DNA of 64,000 nt from NCBI RefSeq assembly GCF_004016525.1, contig NZ_SACJ01000009.1:62001-126000 (forward strand), written 5' to 3'. The notes beneath the pieces were generated by a model that saw nothing but the letters and a program-made list of their open reading frames with translations, did no database searches and had not been told where the DNA came from. A program made the position numbers and the translations under genes. Positions 30,748 through 39,104 of this stretch are shown here, in pieces (position 1 is the first letter of the stretch; each line of letters starts with the position of its first letter). Source of the DNA: Flavobacterium sufflavum. Its GTDB lineage: Bacteria; Bacteroidota; Bacteroidia; Flavobacteriales; Flavobacteriaceae.

Positions 30748-31875
30748 TCAATTTTTAGAAGTTTGTAGATTTTCAGTATATGTTGAGTCATTTGAGATTG
30801 TTGTCTGTCCCATTTTTTTTAAAAAATTATAATGAGACAAAGCCGCTCCCCACAAACTAGTTTCTTTATAATTAAATCCATATTCTTCGGCAGTGTCCTT
30901 CAATATTTGTGAGAGAGCAATGTAATGGACATGACAAATGTTCGGAAAAAGATGGTGGATTACATGGGTATTAAATCCACCGAATATCCAGTTTACAACT
31001 ACACTTTTGCGAGCAAAATCAGTTGTAGTATCAAGATTATGTGTGAATCGACTATGGTTTAAATAGCCTTCATCGTTTACTGTAGGAAATACAGCATCTT
31101 CAGTCATATGGGGAGGGATCGCAACTAGAGCAAATATAAAGCCTCCTACCATATGCATTATTAGATATCCAATTATGACTTGCCACCAAGTTACGCTTAA
31201 AAACAGCATAGGAAGTATAAAAATGAAAGTAATATAAATTAGCTTTGAAGCAGGGAATAGTATTTGTTCAGTAAGATTTGGTTTGAAGTGATAAGCATCC
31301 CCAATTTTATTAGTATAAAATATTTCAAAGTCTTTATAGAAAGTCAAAAAAATAAAGTAAAAAGAATAAAGAAAAGGTGTATAGATATGCGGATAATGTG
31401 AAAGTTTAGATATTATCTTATTGGAATTACCTGTTAATATTTTTTTATGGGCATAAGCTGTCCAGTCATATTCAGGTATATTGCTGTTAGCATGATGATT
31501 GAGATTGTGTCTAATTTTCCATACATAAGGGCTACTTCCGATTGCATATACAGTTGATGTAAGAAAATTATTTACTCTTCGATTAGACGAAAAAGCATTG
31601 TGTGCTGCATCATGACCTATATTAAACCCCAGCATTAATGATGCTATCCCAAATACAATTGCCAAAAGCAACATCATCAAAGGACTAAAATGATTTGACA
31701 TTATTAACGCATAGGAACCAATAAAGATTAATACAATGAGTATAGCTTTTACTATTACCTGTGTGTTAGCGAATTTAGTGATGCCACGATCTTTGAAGTA
31801 TTGGTTTACACGTTTCTTCAATATGCGGTAGGCTTCCTCTTCTTTGTTTCTGTACTTAAATGTTTTGACTTCCAT
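30748..31875 (-). CDS. Membrane fatty acid (acyl-CoA/lipid) desaturase
   Basis: A 375-residue integral membrane di-iron desaturase. The three His boxes are HDAAHNAF, HNLNHHAN and HVIHHLFPNICH, the last lacking the Gln seen in cytochrome b5-fused front-end desaturases. About four to six hydrophobic spans surround them. It inserts a double bond into an acyl chain of a membrane lipid or acyl-CoA; position is unknown. It is 21 bp downstream of the sterol-desaturase-family gene, so they form a two-gene operon. The pair is flanked by rluD sequence on both sides, suggesting insertion. Confidence 0.9.
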   Translation of the reverse strand: MEVKTFKYRNKEEEAYRILKKRVNQYFKDRGITKFANTQVIVKAILIVLIFIGSYALIMSNHFSPLMMLLLAIVFGIASLMLGFNIGHDAAHNAFSSNRRVNNFLTSTVYAIGSSPYVWKIRHNLNHHANSNIPEYDWTAYAHKKILTGNSNKIISKLSHYPHIYTPFLYSFYFIFLTFYKDFEIFYTNKIGDAYHFKPNLTEQILFPASKLIYITFIFILPMLFLSVTWWQVIIGYLIMHMVGGFIFALVAIPPHMTEDAVFPTVNDEGYLNHSRFTHNLDTTTDFARKSVVVNWIFGGFNTHVIHHLFPNICHVHYIALSQILKDTAEEYGFNYKETSLWGAALSHYNFLKKMGQTTISNDSTYTENLQTSKN

Positions 31876-31896
31876 TTGTTTTAGTTTTTAAGTTTT

Positions 31897-32712
31897 TTAC
31901 TTGTTCCATCCTGGTTTTCCGAAAATATATAGTAATCTTTCTTTGGAATTTTTTGCATTTTTGACATCATTTGCCATATTTTCAAATTCATGCATCACTG
32001 TTTTATAAAAACTGCTGTGATCTACTTCTTCGTGAATTCCATAAATCAGGTTTCCTTTATTTTTTTGAAAAGAACCGAATAGTTTATCCCAAATAATGAG
32101 GGTTTCCCCAAAATTTTTGTTAAGGTTTTGTTCATTGCAAGAATGGTGTACCGCATGATGTAATGGTGTAATTAAGAATTTTTCCAGAACTCCCCAATTT
32201 CCTAATTTTTGACTGTGGGAAAAAAAAGCCCAAAGTTTTCCTATTCCGTAAATAATAATTAACATTTCAAGAGGGAATCCAAGAAATATAATTGGAATGT
32301 AAAAAAAGTAACGATAAATCCCTTTGAAAACTCCCGACCTGAGTGAAGTGGAAAGATTCATATGTGGTGAAGAATGATGGTTTACATGTATAGCCCACAT
32401 GAAGCGGACATTGTGTTCCGTGTAATGCTTACAATAAAAACAGAAATCCCAAATAACAAAACATAATATCCAAGACCACCAGTCATACCCCAGATTAAAA
32501 AGAGCATAAGCCGAAAGTTTTATTAGTCCATAAATGGTTAAAATTTTCATCCCCATATCAAAGACTAAACCAGCCAACATTAGTTTAATACTTGAAAAGG
32601 TATCTTTAATTTTGTAATAGTTTTGATGTTTCTTGTAGGTTAATGTGTATTCCACGAATGAACCAGCTATAAAAAATACAGCCAAAAAGGCATAGAAAAT
32701 TTTTAGTTCCAT
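31897..32712 (-). CDS. Sterol desaturase/fatty acid hydroxylase-family protein
   Basis: A 271-residue membrane oxygenase with the family His motifs KHYTEHNVRF, HVNHHSSPHMN and HHAVHHSCNEQNLNKNFG. Three or four membrane spans are visible. Relatives hydroxylate or desaturate lipids, alkylglycerols or carotenoids; the substrate here cannot be read. It is first gene of the operon with the acyl desaturase, so both probably modify the same lipid. Confidence 0.88.
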   Translation of the reverse strand: MELKIFYAFLAVFFIAGSFVEYTLTYKKHQNYYKIKDTFSSIKLMLAGLVFDMGMKILTIYGLIKLSAYALFNLGYDWWSWILCFVIWDFCFYCKHYTEHNVRFMWAIHVNHHSSPHMNLSTSLRSGVFKGIYRYFFYIPIIFLGFPLEMLIIIYGIGKLWAFFSHSQKLGNWGVLEKFLITPLHHAVHHSCNEQNLNKNFGETLIIWDKLFGSFQKNKGNLIYGIHEEVDHSSFYKTVMHEFENMANDVKNAKNSKERLLYIFGKPGWNK

Positions 32713-33140
32713 GAGAAGTGATTATTTTTGGTTTAATGTGCTTTTGAATCTAGTATTGGGAATTCAGTAAATTAGAAGTAGTTTTTGAGCAGCAGTTTCG
32801 TTTTTATTTGTATTCTCAACAATAGAATTATCTGTACAAAATGTTTATTTAGAGAAACATTTTTTTGTAAAGGTGCTAAGCTGTATACGTACTAAATTGT
32901 TAGTAGGTATCAGTTTTAAGTGTCTGGATGTGAGTTTTTTATTGGTAAATTTTAACTATCAAATATAAGATTATTTTGTTGGAAAATGAATCGTTTTTTT
33001 AAATTTGTTGTTTGTAATCTTATTGCTCAAAATTTTCTATTATATTTAAAGATTGTATCGAAAAATGGCGCAATTATTCTAAATAACACCATATTGATGG
33101 AGAAGAATAGTTAGGGCTAATTAATTTAGCTTTACAGTAT
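32713..33140. other. Non-coding spacer with rluD relic
   Basis: No functional gene in these 428 bases. The left part should hold the promoter of the sterol-desaturase operon; the right part holds the decayed rluD end (33045-33114). Confidence 0.65.
33045..33114 (+). pseudogene. Decayed copy of the rluD 3' end
   Basis: Reading plus strand from 33045 gives FKDCIEKWRNYSK and a stop, against FKECIEKWRNYSK in rluD (30544-30582). At DNA level 33051-33082 differs from 30550-30581 at four of 32 positions; similarity fades after that but keeps a GAAGAAGA-like tail. It lies in the same orientation as rluD, on the far side of the desaturase pair. Confidence 0.75.
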
Positions 33141-33184
33141 AAAAAAAGTCCCGTCTCGTTCTAAAACGAGACGGGACTTTTTCA
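33141..33184. terminator. Strong terminator after the pectin operon
   Basis: AAAGTCCCGTCTCGTT (33145-33160) pairs exactly with AACGAGACGGGACTTT (33165-33180), loop CTAA, with A and T tracts outside. It ends the operon finishing at 33200. Its CTCGTT..AACGAG core resembles the R3 stem at 7544. Confidence 0.9.
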
Positions 33185-33199
33185 TTATTAGAAAATAGA

Positions 33200-34843
33200 T
33201 TATTTTTTTGTTTTCTGAATGTTTTCGATAATATCGGCAGCAATAATTTGTTGTCCTTCATCGGCCATGTGGATGCCATCTTCAGCATAGTAATCCAGAA
33301 TCCCTAAAAGCGGATGATAAATGTCGATTACACTAAATTTTTTAGACTGAGCGATAGTCGTAAATTGGGGAATCAATTGCTCAATTCTTTCGTTCCCTCC
33401 TTTGTATTTATCAAGAATGTTTTTTGTTCGCATTGGTGGAGGAGTAACGTAAATGAACTTTGGTTTCGATTTTTTGATTAACGAATGTTTGGTGATTTTG
33501 TTCAACAGTGTTTCAAAATTTACAACGACTTCTTTTTGCTTATCGGCAAAATCATTTTTAGTGTCGTTAGTTCCTAAACAGACAATTACAAAATCGTATT
33601 TTTTGTTTCCAATTTGTTGTTGCGCATCATTTAAATAGTCATCAATATTGGCTAAGGCATTCAAATCTTTTTTTCCGTTGTTGTCAAAACCAATGGTTCT
33701 TCCACTTTTGGAGATATTAATAATGTTAGCATTAGGCATCATATTTTTCAATTGATCGACCCATCCGCCTTTGTTTTGTGCATTTGAATCACCTAAGCAA
33801 AGAATATTGTATTTTAAATTGCTGGTATTTTTAACAGGGATTAATCCTAAGGCCTGAGGAATTTGTTCGTGGGTTCCTTCAAAAATGGTCAGTTTGATAT
33901 TTTCGAATTCGCGGGATAAATAAACATTTCGATCAAACAATTTATCTTTTTTATCGAATGCAGGATTGTATTGTTTGGTCACTAAACTGATGATTTCTTT
34001 TTCTGAAACCAGCTTGGTGTCGGTGACAGCTTTAGGCATGATGTCCTCCAATTTTACCGAACCATATTTAAGTTCACCAACTAATCGATTGTACATGTTT
34101 ATAGAATGGGTGATAGGTACCGAACCCGTATAGCCATCATGTACTCCTTCGTAAATATATAATTTTGCATTTTTACGCAAGTCTTTTGGGAATTGTTGTA
34201 ATAAAGGCGAACGACGTCTGGCTTCTTCAGCATTAAAAACGCTGTCTTTTGAGGTTGCTTTAAGAATATTGGCAGCATATTTTTGTTTGCGACCAATAGA
34301 TTCCCAATACCAGGATTCCAAATCAGAAATAGGAGCCCAGGCCGAAAAAGATTTTACCGGATATTTGATATTCATGTAAGCGGCGAGTGTGGCTAAACCT
34401 CCACCGGAAACACCTACAATGTGAACGTCTTCAGGATCAGAATTGGTGTTTTTTAACGCATATTGAATAGCATCTTCGATATCTGCAATAACATATTGGC
34501 TTGCCATTGCTTCTGCGTTGTTATTGGTACCTCTAAAATCGGGATGGATGTAATTCCAGTCTCGGGCTAAAATCTCATTGGTTAGCGGATCTTTTTGGGT
34601 ATAATCGGCACTCCAGGTATGCAGACTTATAATCAGCGGTTTTTTAGCTTTGCTTTTGGAAGCATACAAAAAGGCATTTTGCATTTTTCCATCTAATGAA
34701 GATGTTATTTCGATTTTTTTGAAAGCATCATTCCAATTGCTTTTTGAGGTATTATCCCAGGCAGGATCTGTTTGGGAAAACAAACTCATTATTGGAAAAA
34801 GGATGTTACAAAAGATTAAAATTAATTTGATGTGGTTTCGCAT
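33200..34843 (-). CDS. Two-domain esterase: alpha/beta-hydrolase fused to SGNH hydrolase
   Basis: A 547-residue secreted protein (signal peptide ending near residue 23). Residues about 45-265 are an alpha/beta-hydrolase of the prolyl oligopeptidase/acetylxylan-esterase type with nucleophile motif GVSGGGLA and His in YEGVHDGYTGSVP. Residues about 340-545 are an SGNH (GDSL) esterase with LCLGDSNAQNKGGW, CLGTNDTKND and the Asp-His end DGIHMADEGQQ. It likely removes acetyl or other ester groups from pectin. It is the last gene of the GH28-GH43-esterase operon, 15 bp after the GH43 stop. Substrate is inferred from neighbours. Confidence 0.85.
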   Translation of the reverse strand: MRNHIKLILIFCNILFPIMSLFSQTDPAWDNTSKSNWNDAFKKIEITSSLDGKMQNAFLYASKSKAKKPLIISLHTWSADYTQKDPLTNEILARDWNYIHPDFRGTNNNAEAMASQYVIADIEDAIQYALKNTNSDPEDVHIVGVSGGGLATLAAYMNIKYPVKSFSAWAPISDLESWYWESIGRKQKYAANILKATSKDSVFNAEEARRRSPLLQQFPKDLRKNAKLYIYEGVHDGYTGSVPITHSINMYNRLVGELKYGSVKLEDIMPKAVTDTKLVSEKEIISLVTKQYNPAFDKKDKLFDRNVYLSREFENIKLTIFEGTHEQIPQALGLIPVKNTSNLKYNILCLGDSNAQNKGGWVDQLKNMMPNANIINISKSGRTIGFDNNGKKDLNALANIDDYLNDAQQQIGNKKYDFVIVCLGTNDTKNDFADKQKEVVVNFETLLNKITKHSLIKKSKPKFIYVTPPPMRTKNILDKYKGGNERIEQLIPQFTTIAQSKKFSVIDIYHPLLGILDYYAEDGIHMADEGQQIIAADIIENIQKTKK

Positions 34844-34858
34844 TCTCTTCTTGATAAA

Positions 34859-36274
34859 TTAGTTCTTAACAATTATTTTATCTACTGAAACAAAATCTCC
34901 TGTGCTTCCAAAACCTGTTCCGTCTTTTTTGTACCAATTGCCGTGTTTTCCTAAAACGGTTACGGTAAATGTATAATCGCCTTTTTTCAACAGAGGGCTT
35001 AAATATTTCAAGGAAGATTCAGTGTATTTGCAATACATCTCAATCATATGAGATTGAATAATTTTTCCTGTGTTATCTTTAATTTCAATTTGGGCATAAC
35101 CTCCATTCGGACGGGCAACACCATATAAACCTATTTGGGTTCCTTTAAAATTTACCGAAAAAGAAGCACCTTTCACATCAGAACTACTATCAGAAAAAGC
35201 ATCTTTTAAAGCGGTTTGCGGTTTCCAATTGTCAGAATACTTTATTTTTTTAGTGTCTGTATTTGGGATAATTTCGCCCTTTAATTTAAGAGTCGACCAT
35301 TTTCCTGTTGTGGTATTGATTTGCCAGTTTTCCTTGTAATCAGCTAAAAATATTGAATCGTTTTTTACCGTTAAAGGCTGCCATACATAAGTAGCCGCCG
35401 ATTTTTGGTGCGGAAAAGCCCAACGGTCTCCCATAAATAAATAGGTGGTTTCTTTGGAACCTGCTATTGGAAGTACAAATGTGGATTGCGAATTCCAGGT
35501 AAGGGAATTTTTAGGAGCAAAATTTCCGTGTGATTTCCAAGGCCCTTTCAAAGACGTTGCCGTAAAATAGTAATTGTCATTGCGTTCCCAGGAACTTAAA
35601 TAGGAACCCAACCAAAAATAAGTTTTTCCTTTTTTAATAATAACCGGAGCTTCACACTGACTGGTCATATCTTTAACTACTTGTTCGGTAACACTTTTGT
35701 AATCATCGCTAAGTTTATACAAATTTCCCGAGTGTGTAATAATGTAACCACTGCCATCAGTATCCTGATAAGTACCCATATCCCATTTTTTGATGGGTTT
35801 GCCTTCAAAAAGTACAGGCCCTTGGAAAGTATATTCGCCATTGATGGTTTTAGAGGTGGCATAACCCACATATTGGTCTTTGTAATTCAAGTCATCGGCG
35901 TGCATGTACATGATGTATTCGCCAGTTTTTGGACATTTCATCACTTTGGGTCTTTCGCCAACACGATTTGGACCTAAATTACCTGATTTTTGTACAGGCA
36001 AGGCCATTTTTTCAAATTTCCAGTTGTATAAATCGGTTGAAGAATAACAACTAAATCCATTAAAAGCATTATTATCGTCGCTTTTGTATTCTCCAAAAAG
36101 GTAGTATTTGCCGTTGTCTTTTACAATATTGGCTCCATGCGCACTAACTACATTACCATTGTTGTCAAACCATGGAATTCCCGAATAAATAGCATCAATT
36201 TTGTCTTTTTGGGCTGTAGCCAAAGAATAAATGCTAAAGAATGCTATTGTCAGTATTGTCTTTTTTAAAAACAT
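34859..36274 (-). CDS. GH43-like glycoside hydrolase with C-terminal carbohydrate-binding domain
   Basis: A 471-residue secreted enzyme (signal peptide ending LATAQ). The five-bladed beta-propeller (about 25-315) starts with IPWFDNNGNVVSAHGANIV, and includes YLFGEYKSDDNNAFNG, an acidic residue pair in WDMGTYQDTDGSGY and the likely catalytic Glu in QCEAPVIIKKGKTYFW. The C-terminal part (about 345-470) is a beta-sandwich like CBM35-type galactose-binding modules. The pattern resembles exo-galactanases of GH43. It probably trims galactan side chains of pectin. It is 20 bp downstream of GH28. Confidence 0.85.
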   Translation of the reverse strand: MFLKKTILTIAFFSIYSLATAQKDKIDAIYSGIPWFDNNGNVVSAHGANIVKDNGKYYLFGEYKSDDNNAFNGFSCYSSTDLYNWKFEKMALPVQKSGNLGPNRVGERPKVMKCPKTGEYIMYMHADDLNYKDQYVGYATSKTINGEYTFQGPVLFEGKPIKKWDMGTYQDTDGSGYIITHSGNLYKLSDDYKSVTEQVVKDMTSQCEAPVIIKKGKTYFWLGSYLSSWERNDNYYFTATSLKGPWKSHGNFAPKNSLTWNSQSTFVLPIAGSKETTYLFMGDRWAFPHQKSAATYVWQPLTVKNDSIFLADYKENWQINTTTGKWSTLKLKGEIIPNTDTKKIKYSDNWKPQTALKDAFSDSSSDVKGASFSVNFKGTQIGLYGVARPNGGYAQIEIKDNTGKIIQSHMIEMYCKYTESSLKYLSPLLKKGDYTFTVTVLGKHGNWYKKDGTGFGSTGDFVSVDKIIVKN

Positions 36275-36294
36275 AAAAAAGTAGATTTTGTAAA

Positions 36295-37677
36295 TTATTT
36301 TAGCTTAGGTGATACGTTAAAGTTAATTACGTTTTCATTGATGTGTTTTTCACTATCCTGAATCGTTTCTGCCGTTACGTTTTTAAGAAAGATATTTTTA
36401 ATAGGTAATTCTTTTTCCCCTTTAATTCTGGAAATGAATTTTACGTTTTTAGCATGAACATTGGTTAAATAGACATCCGAAATAGGAGTCAGGCGACGTT
36501 CCACTGTTGGGACTAAATTTTTCCATTGGTACAACACATCGGTTTCAATGCCTAAAATACCATCTCTTACTTTGTCTCCTTTAATATTTTGGACATAAAT
36601 ATTCTTTACATAACCGCCCATGCGTTCATTGGTTTTAATGAATATAAGGTTAAATGTGGTTGATCCTTTTAATAGCTCACAATTGTCTATAAAAACATTT
36701 TCTATTCCGCCGGAAAGTTCACTTCCTACGGCTAATAATTGGTGTCCGTTTTTAATGATACAGTCGCGGATAATTAAGTTTTTAGTTGGAGTTTTAGAAC
36801 GCCATCCTTCAGGATTTCTACCTGATTTTACGGCAATGGCATCATCACCCTGGTCAAAAGTTACCTTTTCTACTAAGATATTCTGACTCATTTCAGGGTC
36901 AAACCCATCGTTGTTATGACCATGTGCATAGATGTTTAGATTTCGAACAATAATATCCTTAGAAAGGTACATGTGAACCGTCCAAAACGGACTATTGGTT
37001 ATTGAAATTCCATCCAATAATATATTTTCGCTTCGGTTAAATTGAATAAATTGCGGACGAAGATTAGCCGTATCGTTGACCATCACACGTTGTTCAACAG
37101 GAACATTTTGACCTGATAAATTGTACAGTCTTTTTAAACTATTCATGTGACCTGCGGGACGACCAGCCCATTTTTTCCAAAAATCCATCTTCGCTTTAAT
37201 GCCTCCTTCGCCAGTAATAGCGATGTTTTTACATTGGTAAGCATAAATTAACGGGGAATAATTGTAGCATTCTAATCCTTCCCAGGTAGAATGTACAGCA
37301 GGTAAATAATCGTTTGGATTATCTGAGAAAAGCAGCAAAGCACCTTTGTTTAAATGCAGATTGACATTGCTTTTAAAATGAATTTTTCCGGTTAGCCATT
37401 CTCCTTCAGGAACAACAACAGTTCCACCTCCCGCTTTGTTAGCCTGGTCAATAGCTTTTGCAATGGCTTGGGTAGTTTTGCCTTGGTCTCCTTTGACAGC
37501 ACCAAAATCAGTGATTAGGAATGTGGCACATTTACTAAAGTCTGGGGTTTTAATCTTAGTGGTTCCAAATGGCGCTTTGACTTTTGTTTCTTTTTGGGTC
37601 ACCTTTGGAGGATCAATATTGAAGGAATAAATTGAAAGTGAAAGAATTAGTGAAGCACACAGAATAATTTTTTTCAT
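36295..37677 (-). CDS. GH28 polygalacturonase-family enzyme
   Basis: A 460-residue secreted enzyme with signal peptide MKKIILCASLILSLSIYSF. The right-handed beta-helix carries the GH28 motifs HGHNNDGFDPEMSQN (NxD), QGDDAIAVKSG (DD), QLLAVGSELSGG, and the late Arg-Ile-Lys in SRIKGEK. These hydrolyse alpha-galacturonic linkages of pectin. It is first in an operon with GH43 and a double esterase, and no SusC/SusD pair accompanies it in this window. Confidence 0.92.
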   Translation of the reverse strand: MKKIILCASLILSLSIYSFNIDPPKVTQKETKVKAPFGTTKIKTPDFSKCATFLITDFGAVKGDQGKTTQAIAKAIDQANKAGGGTVVVPEGEWLTGKIHFKSNVNLHLNKGALLLFSDNPNDYLPAVHSTWEGLECYNYSPLIYAYQCKNIAITGEGGIKAKMDFWKKWAGRPAGHMNSLKRLYNLSGQNVPVEQRVMVNDTANLRPQFIQFNRSENILLDGISITNSPFWTVHMYLSKDIIVRNLNIYAHGHNNDGFDPEMSQNILVEKVTFDQGDDAIAVKSGRNPEGWRSKTPTKNLIIRDCIIKNGHQLLAVGSELSGGIENVFIDNCELLKGSTTFNLIFIKTNERMGGYVKNIYVQNIKGDKVRDGILGIETDVLYQWKNLVPTVERRLTPISDVYLTNVHAKNVKFISRIKGEKELPIKNIFLKNVTAETIQDSEKHINENVINFNVSPKLK

Positions 37678-37806
37678 TAAAAGCTAATTTTGGTTAATTA
37701 TATAAAAACTGAAATAATCCAGTTTGGTTTTAATTGCGTTCCATTTTTTTGATGGAGTAAGCAAATATATAAAACAGTTTATGTTTATGTATCCTGATAT
37801 AAATAC

Positions 37807-37842
37807 AGACAGCTCGCTTAAATTACTTCAAGCGAGCTGTCT
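37807..37842. terminator. Strong hairpin between AhpD-like gene and GH28 promoter
   Basis: AGACAGCTCGCTT (37807-37819) pairs exactly with AAGCGAGCTGTCT (37830-37842). A T-tract follows on the plus strand. It lies just past the stop of the gene at 37863. Confidence 0.8.
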
Positions 37843-37862
37843 TTTTTATTTTTTAATCGAAT

Positions 37863-38297
37863 TTAAGAAGCAGGTTCTAAATTTGTGCTTATGGCAATTC
37901 GGTTCCAGGCATTGATGGTAACTACGGCCATGATAATTTGTGCAATTTGATTTTGGTCGAAAAATTGTTCGGCTTTTGCATAAGTTGCATCAGACAATCC
38001 TTTGTTGGTAATCAAAGTGATTTCTTCGGTAATAGCCAAAATTGCTTTTTCTTTTTCGGTAAATAATTGGGTTTCGTGCCATGCATTTAACAGAAAAATA
38101 CGTTGGGTAGTTTCTCCGTATTTAAGAGCATCTTTAGTATGCATGTCGATACAAAAGGCACAACCGTTGATTTGAGAAGCACGAATTTTAATTAATTCTT
38201 TCTCGATTTTAGATAGTAGAATAGTAGCTAAATAACCTTCTAAGGCATACATAGCTTTAAAAGCTTGGGGTTCTGTTTCGTTGATATTTACTCTCAT
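37863..38297 (-). CDS. Carboxymuconolactone decarboxylase/AhpD-like protein
   Basis: A 144-residue helical protein of the CMD/AhpD family. The redox motif is NGCAFCIDMH (CxxC plus His), typical of alkylhydroperoxidase D-type members, with KIRASQINGC before it and NAWNRIAIST at the end. It probably has peroxidase-linked thiol activity. It is 68 bp downstream of a Crp-like gene on the same strand, a pairing seen often in Bacteroidota, so that regulator likely controls it. Confidence 0.88.
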   Translation of the reverse strand: MRVNINETEPQAFKAMYALEGYLATILLSKIEKELIKIRASQINGCAFCIDMHTKDALKYGETTQRIFLLNAWHETQLFTEKEKAILAITEEITLITNKGLSDATYAKAEQFFDQNQIAQIIMAVVTINAWNRIAISTNLEPAS

Positions 38298-38365
38298 TTT
38301 TTTATAGTTTTATATTTTAATAGAGCAAAGTTCAGCAATAAGAAACAGTAAAAACTTAAACTGGT

Positions 38366-38941
38366 TTAAGAACGCTTTTTTTTTCTGATTTCGCTTAAAT
38401 ATTCAGGGGAGAATCCCAGAAAAGAAGCAATGAGATATTGAGGAATGCGTTGGACAAATTCGGGTTGGCTTTTACAAAGTTGTTCGTAAAATTCTTCTTT
38501 TGTGAAATCATATAGATATTTTATTCTCATTTGCGAAGCGGCATAAGCACGTTGATAGATGAATCTAAAATAGCGCTCCATTTTAGGGAATTCTTTTAAA
38601 AGTTTTTCCTGGGCCTCGCGCTCGATAACTAATATTTCTGATTTTTCTACAGCCTGAATATAAAAAGAGGTTGCTAATGCGTGTTCGTAGGCAATGTTAT
38701 CGGTAATCCACCAGTTTTCTATGGCAAATTCGGTGGTTTGTTCAATTCCTTTGTCGTTGATAAAAAACTTCCTCAGGCAGCCTTCAAGAACAAAAAAATG
38801 CGATTTGCAAATAGCACCTTCAATAAGTAAATTTTCTTTTTTTCGAACAGTTATTGTTTTAAAAAAGGCAGCAATTTCCAGAAACTCTTCTTCATTTATT
38901 TGGATAAACTTCTCTAAATGTTTTTTAAGTATTTCTGACAT
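38366..38941 (-). CDS. Crp/Fnr-family transcriptional regulator
   Basis: A 191-residue protein with a cyclic-nucleotide-binding-like beta-roll (about 20-115: FFVLEGCLRKFFINDKGIEQTTEF) and a short C-terminal helix-turn-helix (QYLIASFLGFSPEYLSEIRKK). The Fnr-type Cys cluster is absent, so it is not an oxygen-sensing Fnr. It likely controls the AhpD-like gene downstream. It is divergent from the hybrid kinase gene. Confidence 0.85.
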   Translation of the reverse strand: MSEILKKHLEKFIQINEEEFLEIAAFFKTITVRKKENLLIEGAICKSHFFVLEGCLRKFFINDKGIEQTTEFAIENWWITDNIAYEHALATSFYIQAVEKSEILVIEREAQEKLLKEFPKMERYFRFIYQRAYAASQMRIKYLYDFTKEEFYEQLCKSQPEFVQRIPQYLIASFLGFSPEYLSEIRKKKRS

Positions 38942-39104
38942 AATTTTTTAAGGGAGCTATTTATTAGAAGCTTAAATACAGACTTTTTCAAATTTAAGTA
39001 TAAAAAAAATATTTCCGGTAGTGCTTTTGTTTAATATTCTATATACTTATCTGATTGTATTTGAGTATATTTATCATGGTAATACATTGGTATATCTTAA
39101 TGGA

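Noticed and set aside
39021..39104. 28-residue N-terminal extension of the hybrid kinase
   Set aside because: It reads as a non-coding AT-rich stretch with a chance hydrophobic run; the ATG at 39105 begins the coiled coil and follows a purine-rich site.
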